Notes: generated by a model not told the origin, from the sequence alone. A stretch of DNA of 64,000 nucleotides from Mycobacterium sp. (GCA_021732005.1 JAKFVT010000059.1:186001-250000), one strand, 5' to 3'; numbered from the stretch's first letter, positions 26,052 through 35,236 are shown. Made by a program: numbers and translations.

Positions 26052-27272
26052 ATGTGGCAGGTCGGCTCGCTGAAACGGCCGGGGCGTCGAACCCGGCTGG
26101 CGGCCCTCGCGATCATCCCCGCCCTGCTCATCGGGCTCAGCGGGTGCAGCAGCGGTGAGTCGGCGCCCGCCCCGGTGAAGGTCATCGCGGACAAGGGCAC
26201 GCCCTACGGCGACCTGCTCGTGCCGCAGGTGACGGCGTCGGTCAAGGACGGAGCGGTTGACGTGCCGCTGGACCGCCCGGTGACGGTGAGCGCCACCGGC
26301 GGGGTGCTCGGGTCGGTGATGATGGTCAACGAGTCCGGCAAGCAGGTGGCCGGCACGCTGAGCCCGGACGGCGTGACGTGGTCGACCAGTGAGCCGCTGG
26401 GCTACAACAAGAGCTACACGCTGAGCGCGCAGTCGCTGGGTCTCGGCGGCGTGACGACCGAGAAGCTGACCTTCGAAACGCAGTCGCCGGAGAACTTGAC
26501 GATGCCGTACCTGTTGCCCGGCGACGGCGAGGTCGTCGGCGTCGGTCAACCGATCGCGGTGCGCTTCGACGAGAACATCCCGAACCGCCTGGCGGCCGAA
26601 CGTGCGATCAAGGTGACCACCAACCCGCCCGTCGAGGGCGCCTTCTACTGGCTCAACAACCGTGAGGTGCGCTGGCGCCCGCAGAACTTCTGGAAGCCGG
26701 GCACCACCGTCGACGTCCAGGCCAACACCTACGGGGTCGATCTCGGCGACGGGCTGTTCGGCCAGCAGAACTTGTCGTCGCGCTTCACCATCGGTGACGA
26801 GGTGATCGCGACGGCCGACGACAACACCAAGCAGCTGACCGTCCGGCGCAACGGCGAGGTCATCAAGACCATCCCGATCTCGATGGGCAAGAACAGCACC
26901 CCGACCAACAACGGCGTCTACATCGTCGGCGACCGGTTGTCGCACATGATCATGGATTCGTCGACGTACGGCGTTCCGTCGAACTCGCCCAACGGCTATC
27001 GGACCGAAGTGGATTGGGCCACCCAGATGTCCTACAGCGGCATCTACGTCCATTCCGCGCCGTGGTCAGTGGGCGCGCAGGGGTATTCCAACACCAGCCA
27101 CGGCTGCCTGAACGCCAGCCCGAGCAATGCGCGGTGGTTTTACGACAACACCAAGCGCGGCGACATCGTCGAAGTCCGCAACACCGTCGGCTCGACATTG
27201 CCGGGCACCGAGGGACTCGGCGACTGGAACATTCCGTGGCAGCAGTGGAAAGCTGGCAACGCCAACGACTAA
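26052..27272 (+). CDS. ldtB: L,D-transpeptidase LdtB (LdtMt2 type), lipoprotein
   Basis: Periplasmic enzyme that makes 3-3 cross-links between meso-DAP residues of peptidoglycan; the target of carbapenems. 406 residues, against 408 in M. tuberculosis. N-terminus with a basic region, hydrophobic core and lipobox LSGC (Cys32). Two immunoglobulin-like domains span about 50-245, then the YkuD catalytic domain with YSGIYVHSAPWS and the SHGC motif, catalytic Cys352 with His350. A C-terminal Trp-rich tail (DWNIPWQQW) caps the domain as in LdtMt2. ATG at 26052 with GAGGGCGG upstream. Its TAA overlaps the opposite-strand stop by 4 nt. Confidence 0.97.
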   Translation: MWQVGSLKRPGRRTRLAALAIIPALLIGLSGCSSGESAPAPVKVIADKGTPYGDLLVPQVTASVKDGAVDVPLDRPVTVSATGGVLGSVMMVNESGKQVAGTLSPDGVTWSTSEPLGYNKSYTLSAQSLGLGGVTTEKLTFETQSPENLTMPYLLPGDGEVVGVGQPIAVRFDENIPNRLAAERAIKVTTNPPVEGAFYWLNNREVRWRPQNFWKPGTTVDVQANTYGVDLGDGLFGQQNLSSRFTIGDEVIATADDNTKQLTVRRNGEVIKTIPISMGKNSTPTNNGVYIVGDRLSHMIMDSSTYGVPSNSPNGYRTEVDWATQMSYSGIYVHSAPWSVGAQGYSNTSHGCLNASPSNARWFYDNTKRGDIVEVRNTVGSTLPGTEGLGDWNIPWQQWKAGNAND

Positions 27273-28555
27273 AGCCGATCGTCGAAGCTGCGGACGAACG
27301 ACAGCACACGGGGCGACAAGTGTGGGGGAGTCCACGGCTCGTGGGTGGATCCGGGCGCCGATTTCACCGCGTCCAAACCCTTCTCGCCGCCGAATCGGCC
27401 GATGAGTTCTTTGACGACCGCCACGTCTTCGGCGACAGTCGGATACAGGATGTGGTCGATCTGCGCCTGCAGGGCGGTCAGTCTCGGTGGAAGCCCTTTG
27501 ACCATGTCCAGCACGCTCGGATCGCGGCTCAGCACCGCGAGTTCTTCCGGCGCCAGCCATCGCCTGTCCGGTTGATTCGCACACGCCGCCATGCGCTGGC
27601 GGTCCAGATGGACGTCCACATGTGGCTCGCCGTGTCGGCGCGCGGTGAACTGGTACCGCAGCGCGTCGCTTTCGTCGTGCCGCAACCACTCGTTCAGCTC
27701 GCTCAGCCATCGGTAGTCGAACGACGACTCTGCGAGGTCGTCGAACAACGCCTCAACCGCCCGGGCCTGAGGGCTGTTGTGGCCGAACGTCTTTGACGCA
27801 CTTGCGACCGACCGCTGTCGATGGTTGTGCAGGGCGGCGGTGACGGCAGCCAGCGCCGAACCGATCTTGCGACGACGCTCGTCGTTGATGCGCTCGTCGA
27901 AAGTGGAACCGTGGGTGGTCTGCAAATCGAGGATGATGCCGGTCACGACGTCAGTCAAGGTCTCGCTCGCAATTGTGATGTGCTGCAACGATTCCCGGTT
28001 CACCATTGTCCGCAGGCGGCCGTAGGCCTCGCGGTAGCGCTTGTTCTCGGAATTCGTGAGCGCGCACACCTTGTCGAATGTGATCCCGGTGTCCACAGTC
28101 GGGCGGGCGCCGGATGCCTGCAGGCTGGCCACCATCGTGATGGTGCGGGCGCCGATCTCGTCGGCCGGCGGACCCCCCTCTTGCAACCAGCGTCCGCACT
28201 CGCGCCGCAGCGTGCCCAGGCAGCGCTTGATCGAGGTGTGCATCGCTGATGCCGTCATCCGGTCGCGAACGTCCGCGGTGCGGTAGTAGTCGAGGGTCGC
28301 CGACGTCATCGCATGCGCCAGCGCTTGCAGTGTGCCTAGAACCACCAGGATGGCGGGGTCGTCCTGGGGCGGGGGATCGGCTGCCGCGGCGCCCTGCCAT
28401 ATCTCCCAGGCGTCGGCGCAGTAGTCGAACGGGTCGTCAGCATCGATAGCATCAAGCGCCGCGCAGAAGGCGTCGAGTCGGTCTGCCCAGACACGGAGAG
28501 GGCCGACCTCGCCGGTGAACCCTCCCGACTCGGTGGTTACGTCGTGACCATGCAT
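27269..28555 (-). CDS. protein of unknown function, 428 residues, paralogue of next gene
   Basis: I do not recognise this protein. The first 130 residues (LDAFCAALDAIDADDPFDYC, EIWQGAAAADPPPQDDPAIL, RRECGRWLQEGGPP) match the whole of the next gene, so the two share a domain. The rest, about 145-428, is a helical, charged region without a signal peptide or membrane segment (TFDERINDERRRKIGSA, NHRQRSVASASKTFGHNSPQ). It is probably cytosolic. ATG at 28555 behind GGGGGGAGGG. It lies between ldtB and the paralogue where M. tuberculosis has unrelated genes, so this is a lineage-variable slot. Confidence 0.75.
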   Translation of the reverse strand: MHGHDVTTESGGFTGEVGPLRVWADRLDAFCAALDAIDADDPFDYCADAWEIWQGAAAADPPPQDDPAILVVLGTLQALAHAMTSATLDYYRTADVRDRMTASAMHTSIKRCLGTLRRECGRWLQEGGPPADEIGARTITMVASLQASGARPTVDTGITFDKVCALTNSENKRYREAYGRLRTMVNRESLQHITIASETLTDVVTGIILDLQTTHGSTFDERINDERRRKIGSALAAVTAALHNHRQRSVASASKTFGHNSPQARAVEALFDDLAESSFDYRWLSELNEWLRHDESDALRYQFTARRHGEPHVDVHLDRQRMAACANQPDRRWLAPEELAVLSRDPSVLDMVKGLPPRLTALQAQIDHILYPTVAEDVAVVKELIGRFGGEKGLDAVKSAPGSTHEPWTPPHLSPRVLSFVRSFDDRL

Positions 28556-28777
28556 GCTGCAACCCTCCCCCCAGCTAAGTGGTGCAGTTAGTACCCGACG
28601 GTAACCCATGTTTGAATACATATCCCGCTTAACTGCGACAAACGCACCGATTCTTTACCGTTTCGGTCTTTCGAAAGCGCGAATCAGCGGGCCGGAACCA
28701 CGCGACGGAGGGGATTGAACCGCTGGTCAGAGTGGACAGCTGTCCGGTTCACGGACGAGAGGAACAAATCGTTGGTG

Positions 28778-29236
28778 CTAAGCCGAGAGTGGGTGGCCGA
28801 ACTTGGTGGCAACCTGCAATCCGGCCATGGCGGCAGCGCTGCGACTCTTGATCGCGGCGGGCTCTGGCAAACCTTCGAGCTGCCACCGCTCGCATTCGAT
28901 GCGCACCGTATTCAACTCACCGATCAACGAGTTGTGGATGGCCGAGAGCGTCGGCGGACGTTGGCCCTTCGGTGTGCTGTGGTGATCGCGAGCGGTCGAC
29001 GTGATCGCCTCCGCCAACACCTCAATCACGCCCAGGACTAGAAGCATTGCCGGATCGGTGGCCGAGGGGGGATCGGAGATAGCTGCGCTCTCCCAGATGT
29101 CCCACGCATCCTCGCAGAACGTGTACGGGTCGTCGGCATCGATCGCGTCGAGAGCGGTGACGAAGGCGGCGAGGCGGCCTTGCCAGGCGGCTAATTGCTG
29201 CGAACCGTCAATTTCAGCGAATTCGTTAGTGGTCAT
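28778..29236 (-). CDS. protein of unknown function, 152 residues, single-domain paralogue
   Basis: About 152 residues, similar across nearly its full length to the first 130 residues of the downstream gene: shared LDAIDADDP, C-DAW-IW, SDPPSATDPAMLLVLG against DPPPQDDPAILVVLG, and ECERW against ECGRW. It therefore looks like the N-terminal domain alone, from a tandem duplication or a loss of the C-terminal part. ATG at 29236 with AAGGGA about 7 nt upstream. A 222-bp gap separates the two genes, so they may be transcribed separately. No known family identified. Confidence 0.7.
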   Translation of the reverse strand: MTTNEFAEIDGSQQLAAWQGRLAAFVTALDAIDADDPYTFCEDAWDIWESAAISDPPSATDPAMLLVLGVIEVLAEAITSTARDHHSTPKGQRPPTLSAIHNSLIGELNTVRIECERWQLEGLPEPAAIKSRSAAAMAGLQVATKFGHPLSA

Positions 29237-29623
29237 CCTCGGGTCCCTTCGCGATACGCGTCCCCCCGGACGCCAAGCTGTTGTTCTGGTCTTTACCCCA
29301 TCGAGAAGCTTTTGAATCATCAATCTTTGCCAGGAGTCGCCCAGGGGAAGTGAGTCAGGCCACAGCGTCGATGCGTCCGTAGCCGCAAGAGAGCGTCGCG
29401 CCGGCCGACCGAAAACCATGCTCCGTGATAAGTGAACTATTAGCTCGCTGTTGGTCGCTCGACCTACGCTCCCGTAGGTAGTCGGGCTGGGAGTGAACGT
29501 TCATGCGCAACGTCGATCCGCAGGCGCCCGAAAGCCAAGGGGACCAAAGAACTCCCTGACTGTTTGCAAGGGGCTTGGCAATCACCCACCACGGCCACGC
29601 GTCTCCGAAGCTATATTCCAAGC
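29237..29623. other. 387-bp intergenic region between divergent genes
   Basis: No convincing coding potential. Visible features are the inverted repeat ACCTACG-CTCC-CGTAGGT (29462-29479) and the -10-like TATATT (29612-29617), which sits 6 nt before the GTG of the PAS-ANTAR gene. The rest shows no clear structure. Confidence 0.5.
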
Positions 29624-30343
29624 GTGAGGCCCAATGACGATCCGTCTCGGCGGGCGCCGATATCCGGCGATCAAGGATCTACCGATGCCGCGGAGATGGG
29701 CGTCGACCACCAGCAGCCCAGCCGTCTGGACGAAGCCATCCTCGGGGGGCCGCCGCAACGGGTGGGTCGGTTCGAATACAACTACGACACCGATACGTGG
29801 ACCTGGTCGGACACCGTAGCTCGAATCCATGGGTACCAGCCTGGCGACGTCACCCCGACCACAGATCTGGTGCTCAGTCACAAACATCCCGAAGACCTGG
29901 CTCAGGTGCGCGCCCTACTGGCCCAGACGTCGGCGCCGTTCAGCAGCAGACACCGCATCCAGACGGCCACCGGAGAGACGCGTCGCGTCGTCGTGGTCGG
30001 AGATGCCATCACCGACGACGGTGGCCGGATCGTGGGCACGCACGGTTTCTACATCGACATCACCGAAGGCTTCGATGCAGAGCTGCAGCGATCACTCAAT
30101 GAGCGGGTGGATGTGATCGTTGCCCACCGAGAGGTCATCAACATCGCCAAGGGCATGCTCATGGCGATCTATCGCATCGCTCCTGACGCCGCGTTCGAGG
30201 TTATGAAGTGGCGGTCCCAGGAGCTCAACGTGAAACTTTTCGCGATCGCCGAACGTCTGGTGTCCGAGCTACCCGCAGTTTTGAACCTCGCGTCCACCAC
30301 AACGGTCGATCACTACCTGATGACGCTTCAATTTGAAGGCTGA
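29624..30343 (+). CDS. PAS-ANTAR regulatory protein
   Basis: 239 residues. A PAS domain occupies about 35-150 (RVGRFEYNYDTDTWTWSDTV, then VLSHKHPEDLAQVRALL, and GTHGFYIDITEGF at the end). A C-terminal ANTAR domain follows at about 165-225 (HREVINIAKGMLM, AFEVMKWRSQELNVKL). ANTAR proteins bind paired RNA hairpins and cause antitermination, so the protein should sense a small ligand, light or redox and act on transcripts. Start at GTG 29624: TATATT ends 6 nt before it, the exact spacing of a leaderless mycobacterial gene, and there is no ribosome-binding site. The frame is open to 29564. Confidence 0.85.
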   Translation: MRPNDDPSRRAPISGDQGSTDAAEMGVDHQQPSRLDEAILGGPPQRVGRFEYNYDTDTWTWSDTVARIHGYQPGDVTPTTDLVLSHKHPEDLAQVRALLAQTSAPFSSRHRIQTATGETRRVVVVGDAITDDGGRIVGTHGFYIDITEGFDAELQRSLNERVDVIVAHREVINIAKGMLMAIYRIAPDAAFEVMKWRSQELNVKLFAIAERLVSELPAVLNLASTTTVDHYLMTLQFEG

Positions 30344-30490
30344 CGCGCGGCAATAAGCACCTGAGGTTCGGGTGCCAGCCTCGATAGGTTGCGGATGAGT
30401 CCGGACTCAGCCTCAGCTCAGTCCCCGACAGTTCCAGAACGTGCTGCCGGGGACGCCTGAACGGCCGACATTGCTGACCTCTCGGTCAAG

Positions 30491-30522
30491 AAAAAAGTCA
30501 GGCCCCGAAAACGGGGCCTGAC
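30491..30522 (-). terminator. intrinsic terminator after tRNA-His
   Basis: On the minus strand, an 11-bp perfect stem (arms 30497-30507 and 30512-30522) with a 4-nt loop, followed by a run of six U (30491-30496). It begins 6 nt after the tRNA-His 3' end. A textbook Rho-independent terminator, rare in this genome type. Confidence 0.93.
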
Positions 30523-30528
30523 CTGCAG

Positions 30529-30602
30529 GGTGGCTGACGGGACTCGAACCCGCGACAGCCAGGATCACAACCTGGTGCTCTACCAACTGAACTACAGCCA
30601 CC
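30529..30602 (-). tRNA. tRNA-His (anticodon GTG)
   Basis: A 74-nt cloverleaf on the minus strand with the extra G at position -1 that marks tRNA-His, paired with C73. Acceptor arms GTGGCTG and CAGCCAC, D arm AGTTCAGTTGGTAGAGC, anticodon GTG between CCAGGTT and ATCCTGG, T arm with GGTTCGAGTCC. CCA is not encoded. Confidence 0.97.
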
Positions 30603-30644
30603 ATCGCTGCGGACCGTCCGGAGGCGGCAGCAGCGTCGTCGATA

Positions 30645-31280
30645 CTAGCGGTTATCAGCCTCTCCAGCCGAATCCGTTTCGCCCGGGGCGTCGACCTCGG
30701 CCGCGGCCGCGGCAATCTCGCTGGTAGAAGGCCCTGGTTGGGGCACGAACGCGGTGCGTCGGTAGTACTTCAGCTCGCGGATCGACTCCTGGATGTCGGC
30801 CAGTGCGCGGTGGGCGAGGCCCTTCTCCGGCTGTCCGTAGTAGATCCGCGGATACCAGCGCCGGCACAGTTCCTTGATCGAGCTGACGTCGATCATCCGA
30901 TAGTGCAGGTAGTTGTCCAGCGTCGGCATGTCCCGCGCGATGAACCCGCGGTCGGTGGCGATCGAATTGCCGGCCAGTGGCGCGGTCTTGGCCTGCTTCA
31001 CGTGGGAGCGGATGTAATCCATCACGAGTTCCTCGGCGGCCGGCACGTCGATGACCGACGCGCGGACCTCCTCGGTGAGCCCGGATCGGCTGTGCATCTG
31101 GGTGACTACCTCGACCATTCCGTCCAGTGACTCGTCGTCTGCATGGATGACGACGTCGATGCCCTCGCCGAGGACGTTGAGCTCGGCGTCGGTCACCAGG
31201 GCGGCGATCTCGATGAGCTTGTCGGTCCGCAGATCGAGGCCGGTCATCTCGCAGTCGATCCACACCAATTCTTCACGCAC
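30645..31280 (-). CDS. orn: oligoribonuclease Orn
   Basis: 3'-to-5' exonuclease that degrades 2-5-nt RNA and pGpG. 211 residues. DEDDh motifs: WIDCEMTGLD at the start (Asp9, Glu11), TDRGFIARDMPTLD in the middle, and HRALADIQESI near the C-terminus (catalytic His and Asp). GTG at 31280 with AGGG about 9 nt upstream gives the usual REELVWIDCEM N-terminus. The Ala/Glu-rich tail is common in mycobacterial Orn. Divergent from the HerA-like gene, as in M. tuberculosis. Confidence 0.97.
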   Translation of the reverse strand: MREELVWIDCEMTGLDLRTDKLIEIAALVTDAELNVLGEGIDVVIHADDESLDGMVEVVTQMHSRSGLTEEVRASVIDVPAAEELVMDYIRSHVKQAKTAPLAGNSIATDRGFIARDMPTLDNYLHYRMIDVSSIKELCRRWYPRIYYGQPEKGLAHRALADIQESIRELKYYRRTAFVPQPGPSTSEIAAAAAEVDAPGETDSAGEADNR

Positions 31281-31354
31281 AGCGCTCAACCCTAAGCCCC
31301 CGCTGGCTTGTAGTGTCGTAGCGGCCATCACCCGAGCGACCACGGAGGCGGCCG

Positions 31355-32926
31355 ATGAGCAGCGAAGCGACGACGACCCCTGCCCAGCAGATCGCCGCGG
31401 GGTACACGACCACCGGGGCGACACTCGATCTCGGCTCGGTCGTCATCGATGGCGCAGTCGATCCGGCGGCACAGGTCCGCATCCCGCTGGCCATGATGAA
31501 CCGCCACGGCCTCGTCGCCGGCGCCACCGGCACCGGTAAGACCAAGACACTGCAGGTGATCGCCGAGCAGCTGTCTGCGGCCGGGGTGCCGGTGATGATG
31601 GCCGACGTCAAAGGCGACCTGTCCGGTTTGTCGCGGCCGGGGGACTCCAGCGATCGGACCCTGCAGCGCGCCAAGGACACTGGCGACGACGGCTGGGTGG
31701 GCGCGCCGTTCCCCGTCGAGTTCCTTTCGCTGGGCACCGGCGGAATCGGCGTCCCTGTGCGCGCTACGATTTCGGCTTTTGGGCCCATTCTGCTGTCAAA
31801 GGTTTTGGGGCTCAATGCCACTCAGGAGTCCACGCTCGGTCTGATCTTCCACTGGGCCGATCAGCAAGGGCTGCCGCTGCTGGATCTGAAGGACCTGCGG
31901 TCGGTGATCACCTATCTGACCAGTGACGAGGGCAAGGAGACGCTGAAGACCATCGGCGGGGTGTCCGCGCAGACTGCTGGCGTCATTCTGCGCGCACTGG
32001 TCAACCTCGAGTCCGAGGGCGGCGACACCTTCTTCGGGGAACCCGAGATCGACCCCGCCGATCTACTTCGGGTCGATGCGCAGGGCCGCGGCGTGATCAC
32101 CCTGCTCGAGCTCGGCGACCAAGCTGCGCGGCCGGTGATGTTCTCCACGTTCCTGATGTGGGTGCTTGCCGATCTGTTCACCTACTTGCCGGAGGTCGGT
32201 GACGTCGACAAGCCCAAGCTGGTGTTCTTCTTCGACGAGGCGCACCTGTTGTTCACCGACGCGTCCAAAGCGTTCCTGCAGCAGGTCGAGCAGACGGTCA
32301 AACTGATCCGGTCCAAGGGCGTCGGGGTGTTCTTCTGCACCCAGCTGCCCACCGATGTGCCCAATAACGTGCTGTCGCAGCTGGGTGCCCGCATTCAGCA
32401 CGCGCTGCGGGCGTTCACCCCGGATGACCAGAAGGCGCTGTCGAAGACGGTGCGCACCTATCCCAAGACCCAGTTCTACGATCTGGAAACGGATTTGACG
32501 TCATTGGGCATCGGCGAGGCCATCGTCACGGTGCTTTCCGAGCGCGGGGCTCCGACTCCGGTGGCGTGGACCCGGCTGCGCCCGCCGCAGTCACTGATGG
32601 ACACCATCGGGCCCGATGCGATCAAGGCTGCAGCGCAATCGAGTTCGCTGTTCGCCAAGTACGGCCAGACCGTCGACCGCGAATCCGCCTACGAGATGCT
32701 GGCGACGAAACTCGCGCCCCCGCCGGCGGAGCCCGTCGACCTGCCGCCGCTGCTGCCCACCGGAATCGACCTGCCGCCGATGCCCAAGCCGCAGAAGGCC
32801 GAGCCCGGCGTGCTCGATCAGGTGATGAACAGCCCGGCATTCAAGAGCGCGATGCGCTCGGCGGGCACGGTGATCGGCCGCGAGATCACCCGCAGCATTT
32901 TCGGGACGGGCCGCCGGAGGCGCTAG
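31355..32926 (+). CDS. HerA/DUF853-type ATPase, Rv2510c homologue
   Basis: 523-residue AAA-type ATPase of the HerA-FtsK superfamily, DUF853 branch. Walker A is GATGTGKT at residues 56-63 and Walker B VFFFDEAHLLF near 290. A sensor region, FFCTQLPTDVP, follows; the C-terminus is Pro-rich then basic (SIFGTGRRRR). Members are thought to move DNA or protein substrates; the role of this branch is not known. ATG at 31355 with GGAGG upstream. Conserved next to orn and cmrA across mycobacteria. Confidence 0.9.
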   Translation: MSSEATTTPAQQIAAGYTTTGATLDLGSVVIDGAVDPAAQVRIPLAMMNRHGLVAGATGTGKTKTLQVIAEQLSAAGVPVMMADVKGDLSGLSRPGDSSDRTLQRAKDTGDDGWVGAPFPVEFLSLGTGGIGVPVRATISAFGPILLSKVLGLNATQESTLGLIFHWADQQGLPLLDLKDLRSVITYLTSDEGKETLKTIGGVSAQTAGVILRALVNLESEGGDTFFGEPEIDPADLLRVDAQGRGVITLLELGDQAARPVMFSTFLMWVLADLFTYLPEVGDVDKPKLVFFFDEAHLLFTDASKAFLQQVEQTVKLIRSKGVGVFFCTQLPTDVPNNVLSQLGARIQHALRAFTPDDQKALSKTVRTYPKTQFYDLETDLTSLGIGEAIVTVLSERGAPTPVAWTRLRPPQSLMDTIGPDAIKAAAQSSSLFAKYGQTVDRESAYEMLATKLAPPPAEPVDLPPLLPTGIDLPPMPKPQKAEPGVLDQVMNSPAFKSAMRSAGTVIGREITRSIFGTGRRRR

Positions 32927-32937
32927 GCGCCGAGCCT

Positions 32938-32992
32938 GAAAGTGTCTCGCCTTCACCGAGATCGACGTATTGGTGGTGTCCACTCGCACTTC
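32938..32992. repeat. imperfect dyad between convergent genes
   Basis: A decayed inverted repeat: GAAAGTG (32938-32944) against GCACTTC (32986-32992), and CACC (32954-32957) against GGTG (32972-32975), around ATCGACGTAT. It lies in the 110-bp gap between the stops of the HerA-like and cmrA genes, so it could be a two-way terminator or an old copy of a dispersed element. Confidence 0.4.
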
Positions 32993-33036
32993 TGCTGCCA
33001 AACGTCGGTTTGGGCGAGCGAGAGAGCGCGAGAAGA

Positions 33037-33843
33037 CTAGTCGCCGCCGAGCTTCTTGTAGACGGCGCCGACGATAGGCGTGACGATCGAACGCGGAGCG
33101 TATCCCGACGCCACCGACATCGCCTTGGACGTCAGTCCGGGCACCACCCGCATCTTGTTGTGCTCCAAGGCATCCAACGAGATCCGTGCCGTGTACTCAG
33201 TGTTGATCCACAGGAAGTCGGGGATCAATCGCTCCACCAGTGACTGCTCCGCCTCATCGGGCAGCTCGGTGCGCACCGGTCCCGGCGCCAGCACCGTCAC
33301 GTGTACTCCGACACTCTTCAGTTCGCCGCGCAGCGACTCACTGAACGTGTTCGCGAACGCCTTGGTCGCGGCGTAGGTGGCGTTGTTCGGGATCGGCGAA
33401 TTACCGGCCGCGGAGCCCGAGATCAGGATGCCGCCGGCCTTGCGGGCGACCATCCGCGGCAGGACCGCCAGCACCAGATCGTGCACACCGAGCACATTGA
33501 GCTGGACCTGTGCCCGCTCGGCCGCCGGATCCAGTTTCGCAACGGGCCCGAAAGTAGCGGTGCCCGCATTGGCGCACAGGATCGAGACCTCGCGGCCGGC
33601 CAACTCGTCGGCGAACGCGGTCCGCGCGTCGGGATCCGCGAGATCCACCGCGCGCACCTCGACGTTGACGCGGTAGCGCTCGGTGAGTCGCGAGGCCAAC
33701 TCGGCGAGCACCTCACCGCGGCGCGCGGTGATGATCAGGTGGTGGCCGCGGGCGGCGAGTTCGGTGGCCAGCGCCTCACCGATGCCTTGCGAGGCACCGG
33801 TGACGACGGCTCTGCTGTCCGGGGAGGGTGCGGGTACTGGCAT
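33037..33843 (-). CDS. cmrA: mycolate reductase CmrA (short-chain dehydrogenase)
   Basis: NADPH-dependent reductase of the SDR family, 268 residues. Cofactor motif TGASQGIG at 15-22, NAG at 92-94, catalytic Ser in ISGSAAG (142-144) and YAATK (Tyr157, Lys161). Its homologue Rv2509 reduces the 3-oxo group of newly condensed mycolic acids, the last step of mycolate synthesis, and the downstream genes on this side match. ATG at 33843. Its position next to the HerA-like gene and MFS gene is as in M. tuberculosis, which makes the call firmer than family alone. Confidence 0.9.
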   Translation of the reverse strand: MPVPAPSPDSRAVVTGASQGIGEALATELAARGHHLIITARRGEVLAELASRLTERYRVNVEVRAVDLADPDARTAFADELAGREVSILCANAGTATFGPVAKLDPAAERAQVQLNVLGVHDLVLAVLPRMVARKAGGILISGSAAGNSPIPNNATYAATKAFANTFSESLRGELKSVGVHVTVLAPGPVRTELPDEAEQSLVERLIPDFLWINTEYTARISLDALEHNKMRVVPGLTSKAMSVASGYAPRSIVTPIVGAVYKKLGGD

Positions 33844-33916
33844 GCGGCAATCGTAGGGGGCTTAGTTCCGGCGGGCAGGAGCGCCAGCGACTCGGGGAAT
33901 GGATAGGGTGGCCCGC

Positions 33917-35236
33917 ATGACCAGGCCCCCGTCGGTTGCCCAGACCGCCGGGCGGTCAAAAGTTGTGGCGTGGGCGTTGTGGGATTGCGGTTCCACCGGC
34001 ATGAACGCCATCGTTGCGACATTCGTTTTCGCCGTGTACCTGACCAGCACGGTCGGCCAGGGCCTGCCGGGCGACACCTCGCCGGCAAGCTGGCTGGGCC
34101 GGGCGCTGGCACTTGCCGGCCTCACCGTTGCGGTTCTCGCGCCGCTCACCGGCGTGCTGGTTCAGGCGCCGCAGCGGCGTCGCGCCGCCCTGATGCTGCT
34201 GACCGGGTTGGCGGTGCTGTCGACGACGGCGATGAGCCTCATCCGCGCGGAGCCGGCCTACTTCGCGATGGGTCTGGTGCTGCTGGCGTTCACCGCGGCG
34301 TGCGGCGACCTGGCCAGCGTGCCGTACAACGCGATGTTGCGGCAGCTCACCACCCCGCAGACCTCCGGGCGCATCTCCGGAATCGGAGCGGCCGCCGGAT
34401 ACTTCGGCAGCGTCCTGCTGCTGATGATCATCTACGTCGCGTTCATCGCAGGCTCCGGACCGGATCGAGGCCTGCTCGGAATCCCGGTCGCCGACGGCCA
34501 GAATGTGCGCGCGGCGATGCTGATGGCCGCCGCCTGGTTCGTCGTCCTCGCGTTGCCACTGCTGATCACCGCTCACACCCTGGCCCCAGCCGCCGATCTG
34601 GAGCCGGTGCCGCCCGGTCAGTCAGGTGGTTACCGCGGGCTGTGGAACGATCTGCGCTCCGAGTGGCGCCGCGATCGCAACCTGGTCTACTACCTGGTCG
34701 TCAGCGCGATCTTCCGCGACGGCATCGCCGGCGTCTTCGCCTTCGGCGCGGTCCTCGGCGTCAGCGTCTACGGCATCTCGCCGTCCAACGTGCTGATCTT
34801 CGGGGTGATCGCCAGCACCATGGCCGCCCTCGGCGCGGTGCTCGCCGGGCCGGTCGACGACCGGATCGGGGGCAAGCCGGTGATCGTCGCCTCGCTGACG
34901 CTGATGATCGTCGTCGGCCTCACGCTGTTGTCGCTGTCGGGGCCAGTCGTGTTCTGGATCTGCGGCCTGCTGCTGGCGCTGTGCGTCGGACCGGTCACCA
35001 CGTCCGCGCGCACCGTGCTGCTGCGGATGGTCAGCGACGGCAAGGAGGCCGTCGCGTTCGGTCTCTACACCACCACCGGACGGGCGGCGTCGTTCCTGGC
35101 GCCCTGGCTGTTCTTCATCTTCGTCGACGCGTTCCACGCCGACCGCGCGGGCCTCGGCGGGCTGTGCGTGGTGCTTGCAGTCGGTCTGCTGGGCATGCTG
35201 ATGGTGAAGGTGCCCAACCACCACCGGGCGGGTTAG
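33917..35236 (+). CDS. MFS transporter, UMF1/Atg22-like, Rv2508c homologue
   Basis: 439-residue membrane transporter with about 12 helices. WALWDCGSTGMNAIVATFVF at the start is typical of the UMF1 group. A loop motif GDLASVPYNAMLRQL and GPVDDRIGGKP in the second half support the fold. Substrate unknown. ATG at 33917. AGGGTGG upstream can be read as a ribosome site, or TAGGGT as a -10 for a leaderless mRNA; I cannot decide. Divergent from cmrA over 73 bp and convergent with the MmpS-like gene, with a 4-nt overlap. Confidence 0.87.
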   Translation: MTRPPSVAQTAGRSKVVAWALWDCGSTGMNAIVATFVFAVYLTSTVGQGLPGDTSPASWLGRALALAGLTVAVLAPLTGVLVQAPQRRRAALMLLTGLAVLSTTAMSLIRAEPAYFAMGLVLLAFTAACGDLASVPYNAMLRQLTTPQTSGRISGIGAAAGYFGSVLLLMIIYVAFIAGSGPDRGLLGIPVADGQNVRAAMLMAAAWFVVLALPLLITAHTLAPAADLEPVPPGQSGGYRGLWNDLRSEWRRDRNLVYYLVVSAIFRDGIAGVFAFGAVLGVSVYGISPSNVLIFGVIASTMAALGAVLAGPVDDRIGGKPVIVASLTLMIVVGLTLLSLSGPVVFWICGLLLALCVGPVTTSARTVLLRMVSDGKEAVAFGLYTTTGRAASFLAPWLFFIFVDAFHADRAGLGGLCVVLAVGLLGMLMVKVPNHHRAG

